Assembly: GCF_905475465.1 (NCBI RefSeq)
Contig: NC_062250.1
Coordinates: 580,501-644,500 of the forward strand
From: Pieris napi
Taxonomy: Eukaryota > Arthropoda > Insecta > Lepidoptera > Pieridae
Length of the DNA: 64,000 nt
Direction of reading: 5' to 3'
Part shown: in pieces, positions 11,300 through 23,234 of the stretch
Position numbering within the stretch: the first letter of the stretch is position 1
Layout of the letters: each line of letters starts with the position of its first letter
The notes under the pieces: generated by a model
Database searches by the model: none
The model's input: only the letters and a program-made list of their open reading frames with translations
Told to the model about the DNA's origin: nothing
Translations under genes and position numbers: made by a program

Positions 11300-12640
11300 A
11301 AATACGTATATAAAATATTTTTAGGTCTTATTATGGGACAAGAAAATTTATTAAATCGTTCGATGTCATGCGAAAGTAGGTAAAATGAAATTTAGATTAT
11401 TTAATAAAAAAAATCACGTACATTCACAATAGCAATTCTATATATAGCCAAATGAGACTATTTAATGAGACCGTAGGCATTATAATGATTGTAACAAGTT
11501 TTAATAAATCCAGGAGTGTCTGAGTGAATAGGTCCAACTAACCGAGTTAGCGGAGTCCTCTCAAATTACTTTCTAACATGACTCCGCGACACTAATCGAG
11601 TTGTGGCCTCCTGCCGCTATAATTGCACTGCAGCGGAAAGACTGAGAGCTAGCTCTCTATTGAACAAAGTCAAAAAACGGTTCCTGGGTCATCTGGGTGG
11701 TTTAAATAATAGAGGATTTTAGGTTTACTCTATATTAACCACTCGCGAACAACAATAGAATATAAGGGAAATAATAAAATGTTAATTGCTATGTAACGAA
11801 TGATTGCAAATAAAATAGTCAACAAAAATGTATACATTGATTTGATATATTATGTGAAGACCATGTATCTAGAAAAAAAAATACTATACTAAAATAAAAT
11901 AGGCACTTGGTGTTATAAAAAACAATGCAGCAGATAACTATATTATTATGTAGATCGTAAGACCAATAATTATTTATATGATCAGCTATTATAATTATTA
12001 TTTTTGTAACCAACACCCCATGAACGGCCTAAATATAATACTTCTTAATATTGGTGTCTGTGCATACGTATTTGTTTGTGTCTGCGTGTTTGTGAGAGAG
12101 TTATTGTATATATTTTTTGTAGCGGCCTTTATTTAAATAAAAAATTAGAAAATATATCATCTAATTTTTAATATTAATTGCAAAGTTGTAACACTATCTT
12201 ACATACCGTACAAAAACCCTACTTAGCCAACTTAAACTCAGCTTTAAGCTTACTTACCACTGGGCACTTAACACATAAAACAAGGCAGTATTTTTCAAGG
12301 TAACTATTTATATTATTAATTATGAATGTCCTTATATTAAGGTATTTAAAATATCACAATTTTTTAACACTATTTATTCGCCATTGAGTTTAAAAAGGAC
12401 TTAGTTTTAGTATATCTCTTGCACTACAAATGAATCGCGAAAAGTGGCTGCATTTGTCGCTTGATCCGAGCAATTAGACCCGGTCAGTGATTTCAATTAG
12501 ATGAACTTATTAGTTATAGGTGATACTTTTGGATTAAAATAAAGTATTTAAGTTTCAAAAACAGAACAAATTTTTTTTAATTATACAAGAGTAAATGTTA
12601 AAAAATGACAACTAATTTAACGTTATTAATTTTATAGTGC
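11300..12640. other. Mostly unassigned; short LINE-tail fragment at 11845-11910
   Basis: TATGTGAAGACCATGTAT..TACTATACTAAAATAA at 11845-11910 matches the end of the repeat at 48418-48700. 11515-11690 is more GC-rich (CTCCGCGACACTAATCGAG, CTGCAGCGGAAAGACTG) but unrecognised. The rest shows nothing. Confidence 0.4.
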
Positions 12641-12642
12641 TA

Positions 12643-12998
12643 CTAGCTGCTTGCCGGGTGCAAACGTCGTTTTACACTGTATATTATTTCTAGGAAACAT
12701 TTTTTAGTTCAATAAAAATAACTATCTACCATAATATAAATTGGGTTTGATCGTAGAGGGGTGACAATTAAAAGATGTATGTATTTTTGTATGCTGTATC
12801 ATAAAAAATAAAATCAAAAAGCTTTGTCTAAAAAATTAAAATTTAGGGGGGGGGGGACCCTTGACATTTAAAGTGATGAAAAATAGATGTTGGCCGATTC
12901 TCAGACTTACTGAATATGCATAAAAAATTTCATAAGAATCGGTCGAGCCGTTTCGGAGAAGTAACGAACATTGTGACACGAGAATTTTATATATTAGA
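12643..12998 (-). mobile_element. Non-autonomous Helitron
   Basis: On the minus strand the element starts TCTAATATATAAAATTCTCG and ends ...CAGCTAG. A and T flank the two ends, the A^T target expected for Helitrons. Fifteen bases before the end is a hairpin GTGTAAA-ACGACG-TTTGCAC. The body contains TCCGAAACGGCTCGACCG and a ten-base G run (+ strand 12847-12856). It is the same subfamily as 63003-63324. No helicase is encoded. Confidence 0.88.
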
Positions 12999-13154
12999 TA
13001 TATAATAAATATAAATATATATACAATTAAATGCCTCTATAGATTCTCGAAAAACAGACTGCCATTCACACCTAAACCATAACCAATAAAGTGCTTGGAG
13101 AAACAGACATTTTTACATCCAGAGAGTCCCTTTTTACTTGATGTCTCAGTACAG

Positions 13155-13327
13155 CCTTGCGATTCTGTAACTCACACAGCGGTTTTCACATAAGGAGGGA
13201 GTTCGTAGTTCGTATTGTTTATCAGAATGCCAAATCGTAAAATGACTGCTTTACCACTGATTTGAGCGAGAGCGCCGCTGTGAAAACCGCTGTGTGAGTT
13301 CGAAAAGTGAGTGACAGAATCGCAAGG
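13155..13327. mobile_element. MITE with 36-bp inverted ends
   Basis: The left end CCTTGCGATTCTGT..ACTCACACAGCGGTTTTCACA (13155-13190) is repeated in inverted orientation at the right end (13279-13327), where 13 extra bases (CACTCACTTTTCG type) split the arm. CAG flanks both sides (13152-13154, 13328-13330), so a 3-bp target duplication is likely, which would suit a PIF/Harbinger-like origin. No coding capacity. Confidence 0.78.
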
Positions 13328-13329
13328 CA

Positions 13330-14347
13330 GGTTATAACCAACCTTATAAAATATATCTTTGACTTAACAGTGAATTATTAGCCTACCTACCATAGGAGAT
13401 GTTGTATATGTGATTAATATTTAATTAATAATAATTACGTAAATTTAACGTGTAATCTGTTCACCATTTTGGCTTCTTTGGATAAAATGGAAGATAAACG
13501 TGATCTCTTATCATTAACTTACAATTAGTTTTAGACCCGTATTTGTAAAGTACAAGTCATCATGACGCGTAATCTTCGTACAAAGATCACTAATAGGTGG
13601 TAATAGCAATTAATCTCTCACACCCTTTTGCTGACTTGCACTGACCACCGGAACTGAATAATATCATGCAAGTCATGCGCGACGTTCATATTTTATCGTC
13701 ACGATATCGTATAATGTATTATATAAAAATATATAACCACGAAATAAAAAGCTATCAGCAATACATATATGTAGTATATTTAATCTAGAAATATAATCTG
13801 TGTATTAGTGAGTTCCCATTTTTAGTTTTAGTTAGCCATTAAAGCATTCTCTCTCTCTCATTAAGTCGGAAGCTCATGTCTTGGTCGTGAAAGCAAGAAA
13901 GCATCTGCAGCGGAGTATCTATTCACGGGTTTCTATTCACCTCCCTTACAGTGTACAGTTTTGGGGGCGATGAGTATTTCACTTGATCGGTCCATCTGGT
14001 GAACAACCTCGTAATCTTTGTGATCAAAGCATTTTGATATTATTATAATCGTATGAACATGTTTCAGACATCCAACTTAAACAATAACACTGGTATGGTT
14101 CGGAGTTTTATTTACATATTATAATGCAATATGTAAGGCGTGGTTGTAAAAACCAAATAAGGTTTTATTACCAGTTGAGTCAATTTATTTAGTGCTAGAA
14201 TGATCTAGTACGGTAATTACTTTATACTTTCAATATATTTCTAGCCTGCAGTCGTTTTTGTCAAATGCCATGCTCGTCAGTATAAAACATTAGGTGATGT
14301 GCATTGAGCACCGAGATTTAGAACACACGACCATAAGTTGGAGAGTC
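13330..14347. other. No recognisable feature
   Basis: Apart from a short CT run at 13849-13859 I see nothing between the MITE and the Harbinger element. Confidence 0.5.
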
Positions 14348-14350
14348 TAA

Positions 14351-15099
14351 CTGTCGCCGCACACGGGCCACACGCCACAGCCACAAACGCCGCCACGAGA
14401 AGCTAGAAGCGGCTACAAAGGTAGCTGAAGCGCGCGACAGCCACTTGTGGCCGGTGGTCGACACTTGCGGTCGGTGGCTGCTACTTTTTTTAACCCTTGC
14501 CTGCAGTATCATAATGGACTCTGACGAAGAAGGTTTAATTGCGCTACTTTTGATAAAAAGACGTCGTCGTAGAAGACGAAACCGTAGTTATTGGATACAC
14601 AGAAAGACATTAAATATCCCCTCACCACAACAGGTCGGTAATCGATAACCATTGAACTATACATGATGAAGCATTTGGCCTCAGTGAAAATATGATGAGG
14701 CCATATTCTGGAAAATATTTGGAAAATTAAAAATAAAACTATCACTTTTTGAATCCCAAATCGCAGGACGGGATTGATCTCTGATATAAATAATTCTATA
14801 TCCATATTTATCTACCTATATGAAACACAGACTACGTGCGTGCGTTACCGTCGACTTCAGGTTAACTGAGGTAAAGGAGAGAGGGGCGCGGAATCGCGCG
14901 AGTGGCGTGTGGCGGCTTCTTGTGTCGGCGTTTAGTGGCCGGTGCGAGCTACAAGAAGCAAGCTGCGACGATTTGTAGCGTGTGGCCGCCACCGGCGCCA
15001 CCGTGTGCGGCGAGTCCATATAAAATGTATGAAAACTACAGGAAATATGCCAGTGGCGGCGTTTTGTGGTTGTGGCCGGTGGCCCATGTGCGGGGACCC
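14351..15099 (+). mobile_element. Deleted Harbinger (PIF) DNA transposon
   Basis: The ends are imperfect inverted repeats of about 45 bp: left GTCGCCGCACACGGGCCAC...AAACGCCGCCAC, right (reversed) GTCCCCGCACATGGGCCAC...AAACGCCGCCAC. A TAA duplication flanks them (14348-14350, 15100-15102), the target type of Harbinger. Both subterminal regions are GC-rich and repeat GTGGCCGGTGG-like motifs, possible transposase-binding sites. Between them lies the start of a transposase frame (14514-14648). The full element would be several kb, so the middle was lost. Confidence 0.85.
14514..14648 (+). pseudogene. Harbinger transposase, N-terminal fragment
   Basis: ATG at 14514 opens MDSDEEGLIALLLIKRRRRR, followed by a basic stretch and SYWIHRKTLNIPSPQQ, then a stop at 14646. 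An acidic start, a hydrophobic LLLI, a long arginine run and W-H is the usual beginning of Harbinger/PIF nuclease-type transposases. The DDE nuclease domain is absent. Downstream (about 14690-14790) a different frame has weakly similar hydrophobic residues but too many stops to call. Non-functional. Confidence 0.75.
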
Positions 15100-15102
15100 T
15101 AA

Positions 15103-16845
15103 ATATAGGCTCACGCATCAGATTTGGTTTAAAGTTTTTATTCAAAGTTAATGGCTACACTATTAATGTGCATAATATATTGATAAATATTTAACATTCT
15201 AAAATATAATTACCTAATTGTGTTTAATTTACGGCGCCATAAACACACACCATCCCGAACTATATCGTCACTGTTTTACGGTCGCTGTGTTTACGTGTTT
15301 AGACAACAATAATAAACAGACAGACAAACATTCACCGGGAAACTTGATAGGTTTACGACATCGGTGGTCGTGGTTAGAAAATTTTATTAGCTTTTGAAAT
15401 ATGCTTTGTGGTTCTAATAAATATTTTCGAACGTTAATTTTGTCTTTTATATTAATAAGACTTTTACTACGTAACATGTAATACACAATTGTTTTGTGTG
15501 TAATTTATTTCACATGAATACTCCATAAGTGGTTTTTAACTTACAAATTCCTAGAACCAATGTGGTATATATAGAAATGTTTCACGAACCTTAAACGTTT
15601 AAGTAACATCCAGTGAATGTTCTGTGTCTCTGACGAGTTGGATCAAAATTTTCTCAATCATAGACGATCAAAGCCTACATCTATCCGGAAACTAACGTCA
15701 AGGCATTGTAATAATGAATGAAAACCAAAACAATACGATAATTATACGCTATCGATATCCGTATCTTCGAGTCAATAAGTGTAGGCGTCAATCGCGTGCG
15801 GTCCAACAAACAAAAATCATCCTTAATGCTAAAGATTCAGAGCTTATCAAAAAGTTAACTTCACAATCATTGCAATTCTGGTTTTATTACGTTGCACTGA
15901 AGTTGATTTTTGAATGCCAATACGCTTTAAATAATGAGGACTCGGTATCCCAGTTATTTCTTGATATTTATTGAAGCTACTGTAGTTGTTTTCTTAAAAA
16001 AATGTAGAACGATTGAATGACCGCATTACTGTGTAGGAAGATTTGTGTGCCTTGTCCTTATTGGAGTGAAAGCTGGAATTTATTCTCGGGTTTTTTTCGT
16101 AAATTGTTAAAGGTGATACAAATTTTTATTTAGACATGTCATGGGAAATAATATACAGATACACTGATAAGCGTGCTTTTGAGTTTCTTATGTAAGTAAA
16201 TTACTTTATACATATTGCATTTAACTGATGTTTGATAGGAGAAGACTTGAGAAATAAATTCGATATAAGAGCGGAGAAAAAGTCCCTTGTCTTCTGTTCT
16301 CTACGTTTACAACTTATTTGGTTTAAATAAAGCGAAGGTGGTCTTTCCACTGTTAGTTTATACTTTTAAAAACTGTAACTCCTGTTTTGGTTCAAAAGAT
16401 TTGAACCACTTTAATAATCTTCATGTGATTGGTTAAATAACCATTCCGCGAAGTTGGGCAAAAAGAAAATGTCAACAAAGCCTTCCTGCTCTAGTTCCGT
16501 GATGAGTGGTGTCAACTTACCCGTAGTAAGTCAAGTGCACTCGTGCCAGTTGTCAATTTCAACTGCTAAGTGTAAGGTTTTGCGCACGCTAGTCCAAAAA
16601 ATTTGGAGTACCTACTTAACTCCGTTTTGCATAGAAAATAGATATTAATTAAAAACCCGCTGACACGATACACACTTAAAGCTTATATCGACGCATTTTC
16701 TATTTTAAGATTGATGTACCTACTTTTATCGTTCGTTTTGGCACAAACTTAGCATCAACTATTACTTAGCCTATGCGTGAATCACGATGCAGTAAGAAAA
16801 TATAAATGACAATGCATATTTTTTAAAGTACCTATCGGCATTATA
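15103..16845. other. Unassigned stretch with chance-length open frames
   Basis: An 86-codon frame at 15714-15974 (+) starts MNENQNNTIIIRYRYPYLRV. It has an ATG but no supporting signal, and this length is expected by chance here. No repeat family seen. Confidence 0.4.
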
Positions 16846-16849
16846 GTTA

Positions 16850-17105
16850 GTGGAGGAGGACCTGCTGCAGCTGACAGCCAGCAATTGGCTAAAAGGACGG
16901 GGGTACTGAAGTTAGGTGGAGTTGGCTTCCAGTGGTTGCAGGGAGGCCTGTGCAGGGCGTACTTAAGGAAAATGGAGGAGGCGTCCAGAAATGGACTCAA
17001 AAAAGGCTGATGATTTTGATGATGATGTCAAAGGACAGATAGTGCTGAAGTTACTCGTTTCGGAGGCCAAGGCACTTTTTGGGTAGCAGAGTCAGCGGAG
17101 TAAGA
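16850..17105 (+). mobile_element. LINE ORF2 C-terminal remnant with internal insertion
   Basis: DLLQLTASNWLK at the left and VSEAKA followed (after a frameshift) by TFWVAESAE and a stop at 17101-17103 match the two halves of the tail at 44798-44911. About 125 bases sit between them and end in GATGATGATG, the sort of tail found on other LINE 3' ends, so a second fragment may have inserted here. The 72-codon minus frame is antisense. Confidence 0.65.
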
Positions 17106-17109
17106 GAGT

Positions 17110-18240
17110 GTGAGCTATTAAAATACACAGTACATCAACCATATTTTTAAGCAAAAATCTTTGGCATTAGTAATTTTAATTATATCTGAATCGTGTATAT
17201 CGCGGTTAACCACACTTTCAAGTATATTCTTTAGGTAATCAAACACTTACGTATCTTTTAGATGAACAAACAGTAATTCAATATTTGATTTGTAATACAC
17301 TCATTTGAATAACTTCAACTGAGTACTGATTTAAATGCAGCATTTTTAGTGTGTTGACTGAAATGACCAATGATATTTAAGCAAACGTTTTCATATCATT
17401 TGCGCTCTCAAACATCTCTTAAAAACCGCAACACCACAAAGTTAATATAAAATGAGGAAATGGATATAGATAATCCCTCTTACCGATTAGCGTCACCAAA
17501 CTTATAAAACAGTCATTAATTAATAGCAATATTTAAATAATCGGGCTTAAATAAATCAAGAATTTTAGCAATCTCGAAATCTCGAAGGACAAGATAACGA
17601 AGATATATTTAATTTAAATTTTTAAATGTTATTCATGTGTAACTATGTATTGCAAATACTCTATATTTGTTGTAATATCATAATGTAAAATTTTAAAGTC
17701 TTAGATGGTGATAAATTGGATTTAAGATTTTGATTTATTTTAACTGGACTGGATTTAAAATGTAATCAATGTCTATGGATCTCCAAGACAATTATTAAGA
17801 ATGTGGCCAGTGGAAAAAAGTTTTAGTGAACGGAGAGACCAATAATACGATTTTTTCTGTAAGAAATCTAAATTTATATAATTTTCTTCATTTTCCTCCT
17901 ACTCTATTTCTTTAAATTGTACTGTGTATAATTGTTAATAAATAAGCGTAAATTAGATCATATGTGTCTTGCTTAGTTATACAAAAAACATTCCCTTATT
18001 GTCCGTATTAATTACGAAAACAGCGGCGGATCAAAATTCAAAGTCGTGGGAAAACAAGCTACCTGTAACAGCTACGATCATGTTACATTGTCCGTCAACA
18101 TTATTTAATGAGACGTCTTTTACTCTACTACCCAAATATTAACTATACAGCGTGTGGCTAAACTGAAATAATTTGATAACTCAGTTTGAGTATTGGACTC
18201 TACGAGTTCGATATCCGGAGTAAGAAATGTTTGAATGTTT
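17110..18240. other. No recognisable feature
   Basis: AT-rich DNA. ACAGCGGCGGATCAAAA near 18020 resembles a hAT terminal repeat, but no partner end was found. Confidence 0.45.
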
Positions 18241-18242
18241 TT

Positions 18243-18478
18243 ATAGAACAGGAGTAACGGGCAGTAGGCTCAACTGATGTTAAGTGATACCGCCGCCCAT
18301 GGACACTCTCAAAACCGGCAGGATAGCAATTGCGTTGTCGGCCTTTTAATTATTTTTTTCTTAAAGGACCCTAAGTCGAGCTTAAATAACGCTCGGTTGT
18401 GGAACGACGGACGTCGAGGTGATACGGGTGGAATTTCGTATATTGCCTCGACGTACGATGATGAAACACTATTAATTC
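18243..18478 (-). mobile_element. CR1-type LINE 3' end, ORF2 remnant
   Basis: On the minus strand the frame runs EIPPVSPRRPSFHNRALF, LDLGSFKKK, then KRPTTQLLS, the familiar antisense-to-CCCATGGACACTC tail. About 70 bases in the middle, where the F-RTT-LWN-LP block belongs, are missing. The right end (on +) is GGGCAG-AGGCTCA-CTGATGTTAAGTGATACCGCC. Confidence 0.8.
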
Positions 18479-18864
18479 CATTATTATGCTTCAAAATGTA
18501 TAAATAAAACAACCACTACAGCCCTTATAAATTGAGTTATAGAAGAATAAGCGAGATTGTTAAAGTGAACATTTTCCGACCGACTCTTCAGCAAATACTA
18601 GTTTCGGGTCCCATCTTTAGCAATAAAAAGATATTTCTGTTTCGAAACTCGCCGAATAAAAACGAAATACCTGTGGCGAGGAAGTCGACAAGCCGCCGTC
18701 AGAACTGACAGCTCTGTCAGATCTATTACAGCGATACCACTCATACACTTTGTTCTCAACAGTTCAATTTCACGGCCGTATTATGAACTCATCACTCGAA
18801 ATAACTTGCCCATTACATTTGTTAATGGTTAATTTGCTGTTTTTTTTTACGAATTATTTTATTA

Positions 18865-19143
18865 GAGCAGTGTTGGCCTAGTGGCTTCAGCGTGCGACTC
18901 TCATACCTGAGGTCGTAGGTTCGATCCCCGACTGTGCACCAATGGACTTTCTTTCTATATGTGCATTAAACATTTACTCGAACGGTGAAGGAAAACATCG
19001 TGAGGAAACCGACATGTCTTAGAGACTTAGACCCAAAAAGTCGACGGCGTGTGTCAGGCACTGGAGGCTTATCACCTACTTGCCTATTAGATTTAAAAAT
19101 TATTAGACCTAAAGAGATTGTAGCGCCACTGATTTATTTTTTA
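18865..19143 (+). repeat. SINE family A, complete, with 13-bp target duplication
   Basis: This is the best copy. AATTATTTTATTA at 18852-18864 is repeated exactly at 19144-19156. The tRNA-like head has an A-box-like TGGCCTAGTGG and a B box GGTTCGATCCC, so it could once be made by RNA polymerase III. The body runs through CACCAATGGACTTTC, ACTCGAACGGTGAAGG, GTCGACGGCGTGTGTCAGG, TGGAGGCTTATCACCTACTTG and ends GTAGCGCCACTGATTTATTTT. The exact duplication shows insertion by a LINE-type endonuclease. Confidence 0.92.
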
Positions 19144-19159
19144 AATTATTTTATTAAGA

Positions 19160-20760
19160 AATTCAATGAGATTGATCCCATGATTTATAGTCGCAGCATC
19201 ACAAATACAATAACATGAAAGATATCCCCCACTTATTAAGAATTCAACATCTTATATTGTATTTAAACCCAGTTCCTACGAGAGATCTCTCTCTCTCTCT
19301 CTCAAGAAAAGCGCTGTGTGTGAGAAAATTCCCCTGAAGCTCAATCAGGATAAGATTGAAAAATTACAAATAAATATTGGGCGGAACATCCATGTACAAT
19401 TACCAAGTTTGTATATCTCTAATCATTGTGTGATACTGTTTTTAATACTACTTCTCTAAACAGCTATCAATATTCGATAAATGTTTTTTTATGTGTAAAA
19501 ACTTTTTAGCAGAGATTTATATTCCGTATTATCCAAAGCCCCTTATGAAATATTATTATACTCACATACGATTATGCAATTGAATTATACATCGAAAGTA
19601 AAAGTAAGAATGTATCGGATTATAGGTCATTTATATTCGGAGTGCACGTACAGATGTTAATCACGCGCCACGGAACCAAGTTGGCAATAAAAACTGTCAG
19701 TGCGTTAATTTATGAACCCATAAAGTATAGAGCGAGGCGCCTCCGATGTTCCCGCACTAATAATTTTAACAAAACACCTCATTTTTAAGGAACGCCGGTT
19801 AAGAAAAACGTTTAGGTATCAGTAAAAATAAATATGTATTACTTGTTTCTACTTTCATTTAATCATAAGAAATAATAATTGTGACTTTGTTTAGAATAAC
19901 AAGAAATTTAGTATATAGCGAATGCCTACCATACACAACAACGTCACTCAATAAATTAAAAGAAATAAAAAATCATAAGTCACCCGAAGCGTAAGAAAAG
20001 AAAATCAATATGGATATCATTTTAAATTAATAATTCAAAGGACATAACTCATTCAAAGGCTTGTTTATGAATAACTTTCAGGAATATCCCATCATTAAGT
20101 TATTTTTCCTTTAAGAGTTTTCCAAGAAATCTTTATACTTGCCTAAGAAAGTCGTATTAAATAGCTTATATTCAACACGTAATAATCAAGATTGATTTTT
20201 GGGAAAACAATGTTTCTTATAAATAAGTGACATTAGAAAATGGGTAAAATCCAGGGTAAACGGTGTGTTGGTAGAAGGAAGAAATCATGGCTTCGCAACG
20301 TTATCACGTATTACGATTGCGGACATTATACGTCATGTATGTATACGAGTACATAGAAAAATCTTTTTTGTATTGAACAATATAAAATGTTAACACCTGT
20401 GCTGGAATACAATATGAGCTAAAAATACCTACTTGCGTTCTCCTTTATTTACGGCTCTTATAAAAATATTTACGATTTTATACTTGCAGTCCTTGACTAA
20501 ATATTAAAGTAATAAATTTTTATTATACTGTTATAATTATTTCTGAAAAAAAAAACAGTTTTAAGTACTTAAGAGGGACTACTACTACTGACTTGGGACT
20601 TGACTCCCATTTATCATAATCTAATACGGTTCTAGTGCTTCTTGACTCTAAATCTAAAACTACGCGTTGACTCGGGTGTTTCATTGTCTTAATTGCTTCT
20701 TTTGACTGTGACTTATATTTGTAAACTATCTGCAAGTGCGATTTCTATTAAGGAGGAATT
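19160..20760. other. Unassigned; CT microsatellite and GACT-rich patch
   Basis: (CT)n of about nine units lies at 19285-19303. 20575-20715 repeats TTGACT/GACTT-like words irregularly. Nothing else is recognisable. Confidence 0.45.
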
Positions 20761-20764
20761 TGCA

Positions 20765-20925
20765 AGCAATTCAACTTAGGGTCCTTAAAGAAAAGAGCGT
20801 ACCAATTCTTAAAAGGCTGGCAACACACTCGCGAGCCCTCTGGCATGGAGAGGGTCCATGGGCGTTGGTATCACTTAACATCAGGTGAGCCTCCTGCCCG
20901 TTTGCCCCCTGATCTATAAAAAAAA
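20765..20925 (+). mobile_element. CR1-type LINE 3' end
   Basis: Sense strand is +: AATTCAACTTAGGGTCCTT, AAGAGCGTACCAATTCTTA, AAGGCTGGCAACACACTCGC, TCCATGGGCG, ATCACTTAACATCAGGTGAG and CCTGCCCGTTTG with an A-run. This matches the 3' part of the ORF2 tail and the short 3' UTR of the copies at 27695 and 48885. It is 5' truncated. Confidence 0.8.
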
Positions 20926-20929
20926 AGAA

Positions 20930-21885
20930 ATGGTCACCTTTTTAGATTAGAAAAATTTCCGTCAAATGTTTGAAAAGATTAATTGCTGTATGACTTATTA
21001 CTTATAGATTTTCTATTCGTTATTTTAAAAGGTTGGTGGACTCAGTTCCCGACTCCGTTGTGCGTATAGTCCTGGCTAACTAAGCCAGCCTAGCACAGAA
21101 TTCATCTGGGCACTTCGCAGTATTCATGGAGCGACCTCACAGCACTGCTCCGTGGGTGACTGATTCCTTTGCAAATGGGGCTGTCTGTCGCGCCTAGGAC
21201 AAAAATATGTTTACTAACGAGACAGTGAGAAATTGGCCCGTAATTGACCTATCGTTGTTTTGAGATGAGTTCTGTTGAGGCTTAGAAGTCGCTTTGTCAT
21301 TAGTGGGTTAACTGCTGGCAGATTAGATCGGAGATATTCGTTTTTTAAAGACTAAGTTCCTCATGTGTTTTATTATTACCACTCTAAGACAGTTTATAAC
21401 TAATTAAAGTTGATAGTACATTTTTAACCACTTGTATGAACATTGAACAGAAACAACTAAATTAAAATAGAGAACATTCAAAGAAAAATAAAAATTCTAA
21501 AACTAATAATAACATTGATAAGGACGAGATAAATACATTTCAAATGGATTCTCAGAAATCTTTATTATTTTCTCTTGAGCCGCAATTTGCGAAAAGAATC
21601 TCTCAGTAAACGTCAATCAAGTACACCGCTCTAAAAGATAAGAAATTGTGAAAACATACGGCTCTTATTTACTTTTTCCTAAATTTATTACGTAAAAAAT
21701 CAAAATTAATAATTTCATATCTGATTTATATTAGATACCTTAGTTATAATTAATCTAATTTTGGGCGTCTTAACAAATGTTTTATTAATAATATTTATTT
21801 ATTAAATATAGGTATTTAATTCAAAACTTTAATTTAGATTAAAGCCCATTAATATTTAATTCAAGGATTTTATTGTAGCCATTTT
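20930..21885. other. Unassigned
   Basis: 21030-21230 is relatively GC-rich (GACCTCACAGCACTGCTCCG) with no frame I can identify. The rest is AT-rich. Confidence 0.4.
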
Positions 21886-21888
21886 TAA

Positions 21889-22296
21889 TCTATATATATA
21901 AAAAGAAAATGGTGTTCGTTTGAGGCTCTTTCAAAGGCAATAATTCTCTTCTTTCTCTTTCGCTTAAACCACTGATCGTATCTCACATGAAACTACCACC
22001 ATTCGATGCGAAATTTTTCCTAGATGGTTTATGGCTATTTATTTATTAAATTCCAACGTTCCTTCATTTTTTTATTTCTGTTTTACTTTTATGAAAATTT
22101 TTCCCGCTAATAAAAACAAAATAGGCTTCCTAGAACCGCAAAACGTCAACATCTGTTAAAAACTCGATTTTCGAAATATTTCAATTTTCTTAGCGGGAAG
22201 TTAAAAAGAAGAATAATAAAAATATGAAAAAAAATAAAATAATGAAACATAAAATTTATTTTAATTCGTCCAGCAAAGCGGGCGCGAAACGGCTAG
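21889..22296 (+). mobile_element. Non-autonomous Helitron
   Basis: It starts TCTATATATATAAAAAG and ends GAAACGGCTAG between a flanking A (21888) and T (22297). A short hairpin with stem CGTCC/GGGCG (one wobble) sits about 12 bases before the end. It is a different subfamily from 12643-12998. No coding capacity. Confidence 0.75.
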
Positions 22297-22299
22297 TTA

Positions 22300-22850
22300 A
22301 TATATAAAAAAACTTGTTTAAATAAAATTTTCGAAATTAAAACTAAAGATGATCTAATTAATTCTAGTTTTTGTAGGTTTTAAAAGACCTTTACTTATAC
22401 TTGTACCTATATTAAACACCTGAAAAAAAGTTATGAATTAAAATTTACAAAATAAATTTTGTCGTTTACCACATGAAGTGATTCAAAATTTTATTCCGTA
22501 TAAGAAAGTCAATGTAAATACATATTTCGGTACATTTTAGTAGATATGTCGTAAAGGAGAATGTGAGGGTTAAATCTCATTACTTTATAGCAGATGTAGG
22601 CCGGGAAGCTGGCACCGATAAAATGTCTATTACTATTGATTTGGGATTACATAAAATGCTTCCAAAAGTCCAAAGTAACTTCATAACTATAAAAAAACTA
22701 TGATTTAAAGTACCGCAATTTGTATATATGAGAAGCTAAGCTAGTAAACCAAAGGCAATATTACAAATGTTAGAATATTTATCTTTTGCGTCTTATTATC
22801 AAAGGGAATTCAACGTTTTTAATTACGAAATTACATAACGGTTTTTTATT
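22300..22850. other. No recognisable feature
   Basis: AT-rich spacer between two Helitrons. Confidence 0.5.
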
Positions 22851-22854
22851 TATT

Positions 22855-23230
22855 CTAGCTGGTGCCTGCGACTTCGTCTGCGCAGGATTAATTTTTATTA
22901 TAGTTATGGTTCACTGTGGCTATAATGGCTAGCACATAAGATATAGATATATACTGCGGATGTTTTTGTAGGACTATTTAAGTTAAACATTTCCATCATA
23001 CATTGCCTATGCGGTTTTGGCAGCACACGCCGGAATAGCTCGCAGATGGTAATTTTTTTCCTACTTTCTTGATATTTTGGACACAATATTTTTATAAATT
23101 GTAGCCTATATGTTATTCTGATGTATATTATTGTAAAGTTTCATTTAAATATATTCAGTATTTTTTACGTGAAAGAGTAACAAACATCCATCCATACTTA
23201 CAAACTTTCGCGTTTATAATATTAGTAGGA
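22855..23230 (-). mobile_element. Helitron-like element
   Basis: On the minus strand it starts TCCTACTAATATTATAAACG and ends CACCAGCTAG. Ten bases before the end is a hairpin with a perfect stem CCTGCG/CGCAGG. The body has GTTTGTTACTCTTTCACG, a block found in many arthropod repeats of this type. The 5' flank is A as expected. The 3' flank is A instead of T, so that base has changed or the end has slipped. Confidence 0.72.
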
Positions 23231-23234
23231 TTGG

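Noticed and set aside
15714..15974. 86-codon + frame with ATG, considered as a small gene
   Set aside because: Some 15 frames of this length are expected by chance in this window, and there is no upstream or downstream signal.
18000..18040. GGCGGATCAAAA considered as a hAT terminal repeat
   Set aside because: No matching inverted end or 8-bp duplication was found within several kb.
18865..18935. tRNA-like head of SINE A as a tRNA gene
   Set aside because: No closed acceptor stem, and the same head occurs in many dispersed copies with a common body and a 13-bp duplication.
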